The position numbers were made by a program, and so were the translations under genes. Positions 1 to 8,314 of a DNA stretch of 64,000 nt are shown piece after piece. Origin of the DNA: Spirosoma sp. (lineage in GTDB: Bacteria > Bacteroidota > Bacteroidia > Cytophagales > Spirosomataceae). Location of the stretch: positions 124,001-188,000 of the forward strand of contig NZ_JAPLET010000015.1 in the NCBI RefSeq assembly GCF_026391055.1, read 5' to 3'. Position 1 is the stretch's first letter; every line of letters starts with the position of its first letter. The notes beneath the pieces were generated by a model. The model saw only the letters and a program-made list of their open reading frames with translations, searched no databases and was not told where the DNA came from.

Positions 1-450
1 AATGATGAGAAGAAAGAAGGCTTTTTAAACGCAGCAGGCTTCTATGTCGTGCGCTTTGGAAAGCATAAAACCCCGTTCAGAGTTCGTGTTTACGAGCCGG
101 ATGGCGACATGCCTGGCAAGGATTTATTAACTGAAAATGTGGTAATCCATGCCAGCGGGTCGAATCGCTATTGCACGGTAGACTTACGTAAATTCAATAT
201 CCCCTTTGGCGAAAACGGCGTTTTTATCTCCATGGAATGGCTCAATCTGAATGATAAAAAATACTACTACGATGTGAAATACCGCAATAGCAAAGCGGTG
301 AATACATTCTATGGCCAGCAAATAGGGCTTTCCAATGAATTCGAAGAATTGCAGGGACGCGTAAGAATCAATCAGGGCGACTGGAAAACAATGACGATGA
401 GGTATGCGTCGCCCATGTTTAAGGTGAAAATTGATTTTTACGAAGATTGA
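1..450 (+). CDS. C-terminal part of an unidentified protein (5' end outside window)
   Basis: The frame is open from base 1 to the TGA at 448-450, giving 149 codons, and the first in-window GTG (base 49) is internal, so this is the tail of a longer gene. The remaining sequence is rich in aromatic and charged residues with alternating hydrophobics (for example FRVRVYEPDG and VFISMEWL), which suggests a beta-rich domain. There is no transmembrane segment or catalytic motif. Bacteroidota proteins with an N-terminal CarboxypepD_reg-like domain often end in a similar beta-rich tail, but that is only a resemblance. The gene ends 43 bases before the rlmN start, so the two may be co-transcribed. Confidence 0.6.
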   Translation, partial: NDEKKEGFLNAAGFYVVRFGKHKTPFRVRVYEPDGDMPGKDLLTENVVIHASGSNRYCTVDLRKFNIPFGENGVFISMEWLNLNDKKYYYDVKYRNSKAVNTFYGQQIGLSNEFEELQGRVRINQGDWKTMTMRYASPMFKVKIDFYED

Positions 451-493
451 CTCAGGAAACTTTGCCAGTCTTTCTGGCTGTTGTAGCAGTATA

Positions 494-1543
494 ATGAAAC
501 AAGATATTCGTAAACTGACGGCGGTTCAGTTAAAAGACTGGTTTACTAAAAACGGCGAACAGGGTTTTCGGGCCAAGCAGGTGCATGAATGGCTCTGGAA
601 AAAATCGGCGGTGTCGTTCGAGCAGATGACAAACCTGTCGCTGTCGACGCGTGAAGTGCTGAACGCTAATTTCGAAATCCGTCCGCTAACCGTCGATCAG
701 CAGCAGAAGAGCAACGATGGGACCATCAAGTCTTCGTTTAAGCTGTTTGACGGCAATCTGGTTGAGGGTGTTCTGATTCCGGCGTTACGAAACGATGACT
801 TGGATCGTATGACCGCCTGCGTATCGAGTCAGGTGGGTTGCTCGCTGACGTGCAAGTTCTGCGCTACGGGCTATATGGACCGGAAGCGGAATCTTGACGC
901 GGCCGAAATCTACGACCAGGTGGTGGCCATTGACCGGCAGGCCAAAGAAAACTACGATGCGCCCCTGACCAACATCGTGTATATGGGCATGGGGGAACCC
1001 CTGCTGAACTATAAAAACGTTCTCGAATCTGTCGACCGCATCACCTCGCCCGATGGCCTGGGCATGTCGCCGAAACGGATTACAGTTTCAACGGCGGGTA
1101 TTGCCAAGATGATCCGGCAACTCGGCGATGATGAAGTGAAATTCAATCTGGCCCTTTCACTGCATGCCGCCAACGACCAGAAGCGCGACCAGATCATGCC
1201 GATCAACGAAAGTAACACGCTGGAGGCCTTGGGTGACGCCCTGACGTATTTCTATAAGAAAACCGGCACACGTATTACGTTCGAGTACATACTCTTTTAT
1301 AATTTTAATGATACGCTACAAGACGCACAGGAACTTTGGAAGTTCACCAAGCGTGTTCCGGCTAAGGTAAATATTATTGAATACAACCCCATTGCCGAGG
1401 CCAACTTCAAGAATACCGATCCACAGACGCTGGATAAATTCGCCGGTTTTCTGGAGAGCAAAGGTGTGATTGTCAACGTTCGCCGGAGCCGGGGAAAAGA
1501 TATAGATGCCGCCTGTGGGCAATTGGCGGGTAAAAACGCGTAG
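494..1543 (+). CDS. rlmN: RlmN, dual-specificity 23S rRNA A2503 / tRNA A37 C2-methyltransferase
   Basis: Radical SAM enzyme that makes 2-methyladenosine at A2503 of 23S rRNA and at A37 of some tRNAs, in the cytoplasm. The 349-residue product has the iron-sulfur motif C116-x3-C120-x2-C123 within GCSLTCKFCATG. C109, seven residues upstream, and C341 in DAACGQL correspond to the methyl-carrier and resolving cysteines of the E. coli enzyme (C118 and C355). The SAM-binding MGMGEPL segment is also present. ATG 494 is chosen because it gives the usual family N-terminus. The frame is open further upstream but that would overlap the preceding gene. Length is normal for the family. Downstream lies a palindromic spacer rather than a simple terminator. 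Confidence 0.96.
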   Translation: MKQDIRKLTAVQLKDWFTKNGEQGFRAKQVHEWLWKKSAVSFEQMTNLSLSTREVLNANFEIRPLTVDQQQKSNDGTIKSSFKLFDGNLVEGVLIPALRNDDLDRMTACVSSQVGCSLTCKFCATGYMDRKRNLDAAEIYDQVVAIDRQAKENYDAPLTNIVYMGMGEPLLNYKNVLESVDRITSPDGLGMSPKRITVSTAGIAKMIRQLGDDEVKFNLALSLHAANDQKRDQIMPINESNTLEALGDALTYFYKKTGTRITFEYILFYNFNDTLQDAQELWKFTKRVPAKVNIIEYNPIAEANFKNTDPQTLDKFAGFLESKGVIVNVRRSRGKDIDAACGQLAGKNA

Positions 1544-1680
1544 AGACCGGTCCGCAGAGGTGCGGCAATCCTTTGCGTCTTATTCTCCGGCAACCATGTA
1601 CGTCTCACTCTCTATTTTTCTTTTTAAAAGGGCATTTCCTACTGCTGACCAGAGCTGAGACGCAAGGGATTGCGTCTCTA
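1543..1680. repeat. Palindromic spacer element, two inverted copies of a GCAATCC..GCGTCT repeat
   Basis: The spacer between rlmN and the phosphate transporter holds a 9-bp hairpin with a GGGA loop (1657-1665 with 1670-1678). About 80 bases upstream there is an inverted, diverged copy of the same motif (1565-1581, GCAATCCTTTGCGTCTT). The paired inverted arrangement resembles a REP/REPIN-type dispersed element. It contains no ORF of its own. The assignment as a dispersed element rests on structure only, because genome-wide copies cannot be checked here. Confidence 0.5.
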
Positions 1681-1698
1681 CTTAACAATTTGGTAATA

Positions 1699-1726
1699 TT
1701 GCTCTGCGCAGTTTCCCGTACTTTTG
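1699..1726 (+). promoter_or_regulatory. Bacteroidota-type promoter for the PiT transporter
   Basis: A TTG at 1699-1701 is followed after 17 bases by TACTTTTG (1719-1726), matching the Bacteroidota -33 TTG / -7 TAnnTTTG consensus. Transcription would start near 1733 and leave a leader of about 50 bases before ATG 1784, which supports that start over the upstream frame extension. Confidence 0.6.
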
Positions 1727-1783
1727 TGGCAATCATTGGCTTACGGACCCACCGTCGGCAAAACCATAGAAGATACGCCAATC

Positions 1784-3205
1784 ATGTTTGGATTAGAAAC
1801 GGATGTTTTTATCCTCCTCTTTATCAGCCTTTTCGCTGCCTGCGCTTTTGAATTTGTAAACGGGTTCCATGATACAGCCAACGCCGTCGCTACGGTTATC
1901 TACACAAACTCCTTAAAGCCAACGGTTGCCGTTGTGTGGTCTGGAATTTGCAATTTCACCGGCGTTCTGCTTGGTGGGATTGGTGTGGCTATGGGCATTG
2001 TTAACCTGCTTCCGGTCGAGTTACTCGTCGACCAGAACGTGTACCATAGTGTAGCGATGGTACTGGCACTGCTCCTCAGTGCTATTATCTGGAATCTGGG
2101 AACCTGGTATTTTGGTCTGCCTAGCTCGAGTTCACATACGCTTATTGGCTCTATTTTGGGCGTTGGTCTGGCTTTTGCTACCATGCCCGAAAACAAAACC
2201 GGAGCCGCCGTTAACTGGGAAAAAGCCATTGAGACAGGAGAAGCCCTTTTGCTATCGCCGTTGTTAGGCTTTAGCCTTGCCATTGTGCTCATGTTTATTT
2301 TGCGTCGGTCGGTGCCTGAAGAAGCCAAAGATCAGCTATTTAAGGAGCCCAAAAAGAATACAGCGCCACCAACCTGGGTTCGCACTATATTGATTGCTAC
2401 CTGTTCGCTGGTTAGTTTCTTCCATGGTAGTAATGATGGCCAGAAGGGTGTAGGTCTGATCATGCTGATCCTGATCGGGATTGTTCCCTACCATTTTGCG
2501 GTAAAAGCAGATCTTGACCCTCGCCTGATGCAGACCAACGTTACAGCCATTCAACAAACCATCAGCGCGCTGGACTCCACTCATTTGTCTTCGATAAACC
2601 GTGCCCGGCTGGCTCAAACCAACACGGAACTGGCAGAATTGAGTGCGCTGGTAAACGGCCCACTAGTAGAGGGTAAAATTCCGAACGAGAAACGGTTGGA
2701 CGTACGCCGGGATTTACTTCTCATCAACAGCAATATCAAAAAGATTACGGCCGATGAAGGATCAAACCTTAGCTCAGCCCAAGTGGCTCAGTTGAATACA
2801 AATCTTGGTGAAGAAGGTGGATTGCGCCGGTTTACGGACTATGCACCGCTTTGGGTTATTCTAATGATTGCTCTATCGCTTGGTCTTGGCACCATGATTG
2901 GCTGGCGCCGGATTGTAGTGACGGTAGGTGAGAAAATAGGCAAGCAACACCTGACTTACGCACAGGGCGCATCGGCAGAACTGGTGGCGGCTATGATGAT
3001 TGGGATGGCATCCTGGCTGAAATTGCCCGTTAGTACAACGCACGTGCTTTCGTCGGGTATCGCCGGGAGCATGGTGGCCAACAAAGGAGTTAAAAACTTA
3101 CAGGCCGGCACCGTCAAGAATATTGCGCTGGCGTGGATACTGACGCTGCCAGTGTCGGTGCTGCTATCGTTTACACTTTACATTTTCTTCCGCTGGGTAT
3201 TGTAG
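1784..3205 (+). CDS. PiT-family inorganic phosphate transporter with a long hydrophilic insert
   Basis: Inner-membrane phosphate:cation symporter of the PiT/PHO4 family, 473 residues. Both copies of the family signature are visible: GFHDTANAVAT near the N-terminus and HGSNDGQKGVGL in the middle, together with about ten hydrophobic segments. Between the second signature region and the last membrane block lies a polar helical stretch of about 100 residues (roughly 230-335, Leu/Asn/Thr rich, no cysteines). It is absent from minimal PiT proteins and could be a soluble regulatory or coiled-coil loop. ATG 1784 gives the normal hydrophobic N-terminus and sits behind a good promoter. The gene converges on the acyltransferase through a long bidirectional hairpin. 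Confidence 0.93.
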   Translation: MFGLETDVFILLFISLFAACAFEFVNGFHDTANAVATVIYTNSLKPTVAVVWSGICNFTGVLLGGIGVAMGIVNLLPVELLVDQNVYHSVAMVLALLLSAIIWNLGTWYFGLPSSSSHTLIGSILGVGLAFATMPENKTGAAVNWEKAIETGEALLLSPLLGFSLAIVLMFILRRSVPEEAKDQLFKEPKKNTAPPTWVRTILIATCSLVSFFHGSNDGQKGVGLIMLILIGIVPYHFAVKADLDPRLMQTNVTAIQQTISALDSTHLSSINRARLAQTNTELAELSALVNGPLVEGKIPNEKRLDVRRDLLLINSNIKKITADEGSNLSSAQVAQLNTNLGEEGGLRRFTDYAPLWVILMIALSLGLGTMIGWRRIVVTVGEKIGKQHLTYAQGASAELVAAMMIGMASWLKLPVSTTHVLSSGIAGSMVANKGVKNLQAGTVKNIALAWILTLPVSVLLSFTLYIFFRWVL

Positions 3206-3225
3206 TAATTGAGCTGGAAAGTTCT

Positions 3226-3290
3226 GAAACGGCACAAAACGGGAAACGCCATATCTTCAAGATATGGCGTTTCCCGTTTTGTGCCGTTTC
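3226..3290. terminator. Bidirectional terminator, 32-bp perfect stem
   Basis: Bases 3226-3257 pair perfectly with 3259-3290, and T-rich tracts lie on both sides. It sits exactly between the convergent phosphate transporter (ends 3205) and acyltransferase (ends 3299), so it can stop transcription from both directions. The apex is essentially loop-free on paper (one unpaired base), meaning several apical pairs must open in RNA. Confidence 0.9.
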
Positions 3291-3298
3291 TTTTTGTA

Positions 3299-4102
3299 TT
3301 ACTGAACCCATTCCGGTGCGTCCTGCTCGATGGCGTGGCGAACTTTGGCCACAATATCATCCACAGTATCGTCGGGGCTAAACTGAAGCGGCTCTTTGAA
3401 TTGAACCGTGAGCAGGGTATTCCGTTTTTTGAAACGTAATCCTTTCTTGTCAAAAGCCCGTCGAAATCCGTTAATAACGACCGGTACCACAATGGGCTCA
3501 TTATTTTTGATGAGGTGCCCTGTTCCTTTCCTTACCGGCGCATAGGGCGTGGTGGTGCCCTGCGGAAAGCTTACGACCCAGCCATGCGCCAGTGCTTTAG
3601 CAATCTTCTCATTGGCCGAATTATCCACCGCCCGTTGCACTTCACGTCCCTCGGCCCGCCACGACCGCTCAATGGTTAACGCCCCACCCGCTGCAAAAAC
3701 GCGGGGGACAATGCCTTTCTTCATGGTTTCAGAAGCTGCCACATAATACTGTCTTGCCCGTGGGCCAAGTAAATAAACGGGGGGTAAGAGTGTATTCTGA
3801 AAGCCCCATTTCACTGCGCAGAAGATGTGGAAAAAGGCAATAACATCGGCAAAATATGTTTGGTGATTCGATAAGAACAGGACGTTGTTAATGGGCAAGT
3901 TCTCCAGGTTTTCGGTCCCTTCAATTTGAATCCGATTCACGACCGTATAACGGGCGTAGGTTAGCCAGCCAACCAATCCAATTATTATCCGCCTGAACAG
4001 CAAAGAGTTACCAAAGGGGTCGCACTCGAACAGGCCGAGTATATCCAGAGGCATCAAAAACTTGGGCAGATAACTGAATTTAGTTGGCTTTATGTACTTC
4101 AT
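3299..4102 (-). CDS. PlsC-type 1-acylglycerol-3-phosphate acyltransferase-like protein
   Basis: Membrane-associated acyltransferase of 267 residues, probably acting in phospholipid synthesis or remodelling by acylating lysophosphatidic acid or a related acceptor. It has the family block I histidine in SNHQTYFAD and a block III-like FPQGTTTPY. One hydrophobic N-terminal segment (around residues 30-45) should anchor it. Two deviations are visible. The His-to-Asp spacing of block I is five residues instead of the usual four, and the glutamate of FPEGT is glutamine. The fold assignment is firm but the substrate is not. Confidence 0.8.
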   Translation of the reverse strand: MKYIKPTKFSYLPKFLMPLDILGLFECDPFGNSLLFRRIIIGLVGWLTYARYTVVNRIQIEGTENLENLPINNVLFLSNHQTYFADVIAFFHIFCAVKWGFQNTLLPPVYLLGPRARQYYVAASETMKKGIVPRVFAAGGALTIERSWRAEGREVQRAVDNSANEKIAKALAHGWVVSFPQGTTTPYAPVRKGTGHLIKNNEPIVVPVVINGFRRAFDKKGLRFKKRNTLLTVQFKEPLQFSPDDTVDDIVAKVRHAIEQDAPEWVQ

Positions 4103-4385
4103 TGTCTGAGTCAGAATCGCAGCTAATGGGTAAAGTTACAAGTATGCTACAATGTTTTAAAGAAAAAGTACAAATCTCTTATTTACAGTTGAAATATGAT
4201 TGAATTACGCCAGACTTAAACAACCACAGGGAAAGATGGTAAACTTTTTTTTTGACCGGATTAATCCTTTGGCTTACTACGTTCTCTAACCATCAAATTC
4301 GCAACAATAACTACTTCGCCTATTGCCGACAGTTTACACAACCATATTCAGGTTTCTTTTTTCTAATCTATTTTCCCTTACAACC

Positions 4386-5078
4386 ATGAAACGAATTGTG
4401 CTTGCCGGTGTCATTGCTTTGTTTGGTTTAGTTGCTGTTCAAAGCGCCTTTGCTCAAGTTCAGGTCGGCATCCGGGGTGGTGCAAACTTCGGCTTTGCAT
4501 CGAAACCCGAATACCTGGGGAGTCTAACCCCCGACTTTCATTCATCCATCGGGCCAACCGGCGCTCTTTTTCTGGATATTCCACTAAGTGATCGTGTATC
4601 ATTCCGTCCGGAGGTGTCGTACATACAAAAGGGCGTTGCCATTAAAGAAGGCTTTGATATTAACCTGGGTGGGTTCTCATTGCCTATAGGAGCTTCTATC
4701 GCTTATCAATCTCAACAAATTGAGGTGCCTTTGTTATTCAAGTTTAACCTGAGCGATGGACCTGTGCAGCCTTACTTCATTGCTGGTCCGGCGGTAAGTT
4801 ACGCCTTCGACGGTCGTATCCGCACCCGTGCATCTGCCCTGGTGACAACTCGCCCTTTCGATGTTGATGTTAACTATGGCGGTATGCTGACCCCCTGGGA
4901 TGTTAGCGCCGTGGGCGGCTTAGGGCTGGCGATGGATGCCGGTGCTGGTAAGTTCTTCGTAGAAGGGCGTTATACACACGGATTCACCCGTCAGGTGCAG
5001 GTGCCGGTTGTTAATGTCAACGTTCGCAACCGGGGCGTAGCCGTATCGCTGGGCTACTCATTCCCGATTGGTTATTAG
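4386..5078 (+). CDS. Outer-membrane beta-barrel protein (PorT/OMP_b-brl type)
   Basis: A 230-residue secreted protein with a clear signal peptide (cleavage after SAFAQ, about residue 22) followed by alternating hydrophobic strands, glycine-rich turns and a terminal strand ending in aromatic residues (LGYSFPIGY). This is typical of the small 8-10 strand barrels annotated as porin-family or OMP_b-brl proteins in Bacteroidota. The motif VGIRGGANFGF after the signal is the usual first strand of that group. Ligand or function cannot be read from sequence. ATG 4386 is chosen because the upstream in-frame extension would bury the signal peptide. The gene is monocistronic, with its own terminator. 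Confidence 0.85.
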   Translation: MKRIVLAGVIALFGLVAVQSAFAQVQVGIRGGANFGFASKPEYLGSLTPDFHSSIGPTGALFLDIPLSDRVSFRPEVSYIQKGVAIKEGFDINLGGFSLPIGASIAYQSQQIEVPLLFKFNLSDGPVQPYFIAGPAVSYAFDGRIRTRASALVTTRPFDVDVNYGGMLTPWDVSAVGGLGLAMDAGAGKFFVEGRYTHGFTRQVQVPVVNVNVRNRGVAVSLGYSFPIGY

Positions 5079-5130
5079 TTTACTCATTCTGCCATTCACT
5101 CATTTTTCTATTGAATCAACCTGAGTTAGT

Positions 5131-5164
5131 AAAGGCGGAGTCTCTCGACTTCGCCTTTCTTGTT
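5131..5164 (+). terminator. Rho-independent terminator after the outer-membrane barrel gene
   Basis: A 12-bp stem with one G.U pair (5131-5142 with 5147-5158), loop TCTC, followed by a T-rich tract. Confidence 0.85.
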
Positions 5165-5300
5165 TGGTATGAGAATGTAGTTAAAATCAGGGAACTTTGG
5201 TTGCATAAGTGGGATTTCACGGTTGAATTGTATTAATTTTACTTCTCGTTAATTACCAAACCGCACGGGCGTTCCCCGTTGTACTTGCGACACTTAACTT

Positions 5301-6332
5301 ATGGCAATGGTATCTGATTTTGTTCATTCAACTGCTCCCGAACCCCACCGTATTCGGACCCGGCAAATTCTGAAATCGCACCCTGAAATTAAAAAGCTGA
5401 TTGGCCAGAAGAATCCAGCTACAATGTGGGTTGCCGTGGGCTGTGTAATTCTGATGACGGGTCTGTCTTATCTGGTGCGGGATCAATCGTGGTGGATTGT
5501 TCTGGCAACCGCCTGGTTTATCGGGGCTTTCCCAGCACATACCCTGTTCGTTTGTATTCACGAAGCAGCGCATAATCTGGTCTTCCGTAAACCGTCGGCC
5601 AATGCGTGGGTGGCTATCTTCGCCAACCTGCCAACCGTTTTTCCAACGGCATTGACCTTCAAGAATTTCCATATAAAGCACCATGCCTTTCAGGGTGTTC
5701 ATGAACTGGACGCCGATTTGCCGGACTGGTACGAGGCTAAGTTGATCAGGAACTACGCTATTGGTAAGGCGATCTGGTTGCTGTTCTATCCTATTTTTCA
5801 GGGCATTCGTACCCTGCGGATGAAAGAATTAGCCGTTTTCGATAAGTGGGTAATTATCAATTTTATTGTCCAGATTACGTTCGATGTTCTGATTGTCACC
5901 CTGTTTGGCTGGAAGGCGCTGGCGTTTATGGTACTTTGTCTGTTCTTCTCGGTTGGGCTTCACCCACTCGGTGCCCGCTGGGCGCAGGAGCACTTCCTGA
6001 CGCTCGATCCGCAGCAGGAAACATACAGCTACTATGGTCCTCTGAATGGCCCGAATCTGAACGTAGGTTTCCACAATGAGCACCACGATTTCCCGTCTAT
6101 TCCTTGGAATAAGCTACCTGAAATTAAGAAATCGGCACCTGAGTATTACGAGTCGCTGAAATACCATACGTCCTTCGTAAAGTTGTTCTTTCTCTTTCTG
6201 TTCGATCAGGAGATTTCGCTTTTCTCCCGTATTGTCCGTAAAGAGCGGGGGCGTGTACCCGTTTCGGATCAATCGAGACCCGATCTGGAACTGGTGCAGC
6301 AGCAGGCTGTGCCCGTTGAAACGGCTGCCTAG
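5301..6332 (+). CDS. Fatty acid desaturase of the sphingolipid delta-4 desaturase (DES1) type
   Basis: Membrane di-iron desaturase of 343 residues. All three histidine boxes are present: HEAAH (87-91), HIKHH (124-128) and HNEHH (258-262), interspersed with four to six hydrophobic segments. The N-terminal stretch with PHRIRTRQILKSHPEIKKL matches the short lipid-desaturase domain that precedes the catalytic region in eukaryotic dihydroceramide desaturases, so a sphinganine/ceramide substrate is more likely than a plain acyl-lipid. Many Bacteroidota make sphingolipids, which fits. It is monocistronic. Either ATG 5301 or the ATG two codons later could be used. Confidence 0.88.
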   Translation: MAMVSDFVHSTAPEPHRIRTRQILKSHPEIKKLIGQKNPATMWVAVGCVILMTGLSYLVRDQSWWIVLATAWFIGAFPAHTLFVCIHEAAHNLVFRKPSANAWVAIFANLPTVFPTALTFKNFHIKHHAFQGVHELDADLPDWYEAKLIRNYAIGKAIWLLFYPIFQGIRTLRMKELAVFDKWVIINFIVQITFDVLIVTLFGWKALAFMVLCLFFSVGLHPLGARWAQEHFLTLDPQQETYSYYGPLNGPNLNVGFHNEHHDFPSIPWNKLPEIKKSAPEYYESLKYHTSFVKLFFLFLFDQEISLFSRIVRKERGRVPVSDQSRPDLELVQQQAVPVETAA

Positions 6333-6374
6333 GCAGATAACTGCCCAGACTTGTTGTCTATTCATCAACTATAT

Positions 6375-6412
6375 AAAGGCTCCATTGCTCATGCAGTGGG
6401 GCCTTTTGTTTG
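6375..6412 (+). terminator. Rho-independent terminator after the desaturase gene
   Basis: A 14-bp stem with two G.U pairs (6375-6388 with 6393-6406), loop TCAT, followed by TTTTG. Confidence 0.85.
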
Positions 6413-6591
6413 GCAAGTATAGGTCATACTGAGTTATGCTTATGGCTGGCAGATCGGCAAAGTCTGTGATTATGGCGGAAAGAGTAGAAATAACTACGTG
6501 TGTTCCTTAGACTAAATGTTCTTTCCAGAATTCATAGAAACTTAATTTATGTTTGGTTGCCGAGTGAACTGTCTATGTCAACTTTGTGGCT

Positions 6592-7173
6592 ATGTCTGAG
6601 CAAGCGCTAACCGATACCGAATTAGTAGCCCTGCTTCGTGATGATAGCGAGGAGGCATTTCGCGCGTTATACGAACGCCACTGGTACGACCTGTTTGTGC
6701 TGGCAAAGCGTAAACTCCGCGACGAAGCGATGGCCTGTGACATGGCGCAGGAACTGTTTCTTCGGCTGTGGCAAAAACGCAGAACGCTCCTCATCAATAA
6801 CGTTGGGGCGTACCTGACCACTTCTCTGAAGCACCTTATTGTCGATCATGTACGCTCGCAGTTGCAGGGACAGCAATACGCCAGTCACTTCATTCACACT
6901 CCGCCAACCGATACGCTCAATACGCTCCATTCGGTACAGTTTAGCCAGTTAACCGAATCGCTCAATCACGCATTGGAGCAACTTCCCGACAAAACCCGCG
7001 AAGTATTTGTCCTCAACCGGTTCGAGCAACTGACCATCCGGGAAATCTCTACCCGGCTTGGCCTTTCGGAAAAAGCCATTGAGTACCACCTGTCTCGCTC
7101 GGTTGCCTTCCTGCGCGCCAACCTGCACGACTATGCCACGGCTATTGTGCTGACCATCCTGTCGAGCTATTAA
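6592..7173 (+). CDS. ECF-type RNA polymerase sigma factor (FecI-like) of the SusCD locus
   Basis: Sigma-70 family extracytoplasmic-function factor of 193 residues. Region 2 is seen around residues 20-90 (including DMAQELFLRLW) and region 4 around 125-180 (LTIREISTRLGLSEKAIEY, a helix-turn-helix that would read the -35 element). It is followed after 94 bases by a FecR-type anti-sigma gene and then a SusC carrying an STN domain, the standard three-part transenvelope switch. It should direct transcription of the downstream susC/susD operon. ATG 6592 is chosen over the in-frame GTG two codons upstream. Confidence 0.93.
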   Translation: MSEQALTDTELVALLRDDSEEAFRALYERHWYDLFVLAKRKLRDEAMACDMAQELFLRLWQKRRTLLINNVGAYLTTSLKHLIVDHVRSQLQGQQYASHFIHTPPTDTLNTLHSVQFSQLTESLNHALEQLPDKTREVFVLNRFEQLTIREISTRLGLSEKAIEYHLSRSVAFLRANLHDYATAIVLTILSSY

Positions 7174-7267
7174 CAAATTCGTAACATACTGGTCTTAGGG
7201 TATTTTTCGAGTTGTTCGTCTGGTACTCTGAATGCGGCACAAACCAGGGTTGCCGTCGTCAGATTAT

Positions 7268-8278
7268 ATGGACCCCAAAGCGCTACAGGCCTTACTAACC
7301 AAATACCGGAACGGCGATGCAACCGACGAGGAGCGGGCGCAGGTCGAAGCCTGGTACGATGCGCTGGATGGCGAAGCCGAACCCACTCTGCCAGAAGCCG
7401 ACAAGCGGGCATTCGTCGAGCAACACTGGCAGCAGATGGCGGCACAGATCAGGCAGACGCCAGCACGTAGCTGGTCGTCAACGCTGTTCTACCGGCTGGC
7501 GGCTGCTGCTTCGATTGTGTTGAGTATTGGCCTGGGCGGGTATTTCCTGACGAACCGCTTCGCCAAAACAGAATTCGATCAGGTAGCGGTTCAAACAGGC
7601 AAGTCGAAGCTGGTTGAGCGGACGAACGACTCAGGTAAGCCGCTTCGGATCACGTTAACGGATGGTAGTGCCATTACCCTTCAACCGGGAACCCAAATAC
7701 ACTATCCCGAACAGTTTGCTGAAAATCGGCGGGAAGTCCGGCTGGTGGGCGAGGGTTTTTTTGAGGTCACTAAAAACCCGAAACGCCCCTTTCTGGTCTA
7801 CGCCAATGGGCTGGTTACCAAAGTACTTGGCACCAGCTTTACTATTGTGGCTCATTCGGGAAAGCCCACCGCCGAGGTCGTTGTGCGAACTGGCCGGGTG
7901 GCCGTTTACCGGCAAGCAGATCGGCAGGCCAGAGAGTCTGACATGGTGCTGACCCCCAACGAGAAAGCAACATTTTTCCGGGCAGAAAGCCGAATCGTAA
8001 AGTCGCTGGCCGATCATCCGGTGATTCTCCGGCCAGAAGCCATCAAATCCCATTTTGTGTTCGACAACACGCCCATTGCCCGTGTGTTTAGGGAATTGGA
8101 TGACGTGTATGGGGTAACCATCTCCTTCGATGCCAACGCCCTTGTGAATTGTACACTCACGGCCAATCTGGCTAACCAGCCATTAATGGCCCAACTGGAC
8201 ATGATTTGTCTGTCTATTGGGGCTAGCTATCAAACCCACGGTACGCATATTCAAATCAGCGGTCGGGGCTGTCCTTAA
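7268..8278 (+). CDS. FecR-family anti-sigma factor / periplasmic signal transducer
   Basis: Single-pass inner-membrane protein of 336 residues. The N-terminal cytoplasmic part (about 1-80, acidic) should hold the sigma factor. A hydrophobic segment near 83-105 (AAAASIVLSIGLGGYFL) crosses the membrane. The periplasmic FecR domain (about 120-230) carries the typical LTDGSAITLQPGTQIHYP and EGFFEV segments, and the C-terminal DUF4974-type domain resembles STN (FDNTPIARVFRELDDVYGV). It lies between the sigma gene and susC and relays receptor occupancy to the sigma factor. ATG 7268 is preferred. An in-frame ATG at 7232 would add 12 polar residues. Confidence 0.93.
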   Translation: MDPKALQALLTKYRNGDATDEERAQVEAWYDALDGEAEPTLPEADKRAFVEQHWQQMAAQIRQTPARSWSSTLFYRLAAAASIVLSIGLGGYFLTNRFAKTEFDQVAVQTGKSKLVERTNDSGKPLRITLTDGSAITLQPGTQIHYPEQFAENRREVRLVGEGFFEVTKNPKRPFLVYANGLVTKVLGTSFTIVAHSGKPTAEVVVRTGRVAVYRQADRQARESDMVLTPNEKATFFRAESRIVKSLADHPVILRPEAIKSHFVFDNTPIARVFRELDDVYGVTISFDANALVNCTLTANLANQPLMAQLDMICLSIGASYQTHGTHIQISGRGCP

Positions 8279-8314
8279 AAACTAAACCAGCTTACTTACA
8301 ACTACTTATACTTT

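Noticed and set aside
3178-3501. ORFs running through the 32-bp palindrome
   Set aside because: Their translation crosses the terminator stem and the conserved acyltransferase C-terminus. No signal supports them.
6571-6591. CAACTTTG before the sigma gene as a -7 element
   Set aside because: It lacks the required leading T and would leave no leader before the ATG.
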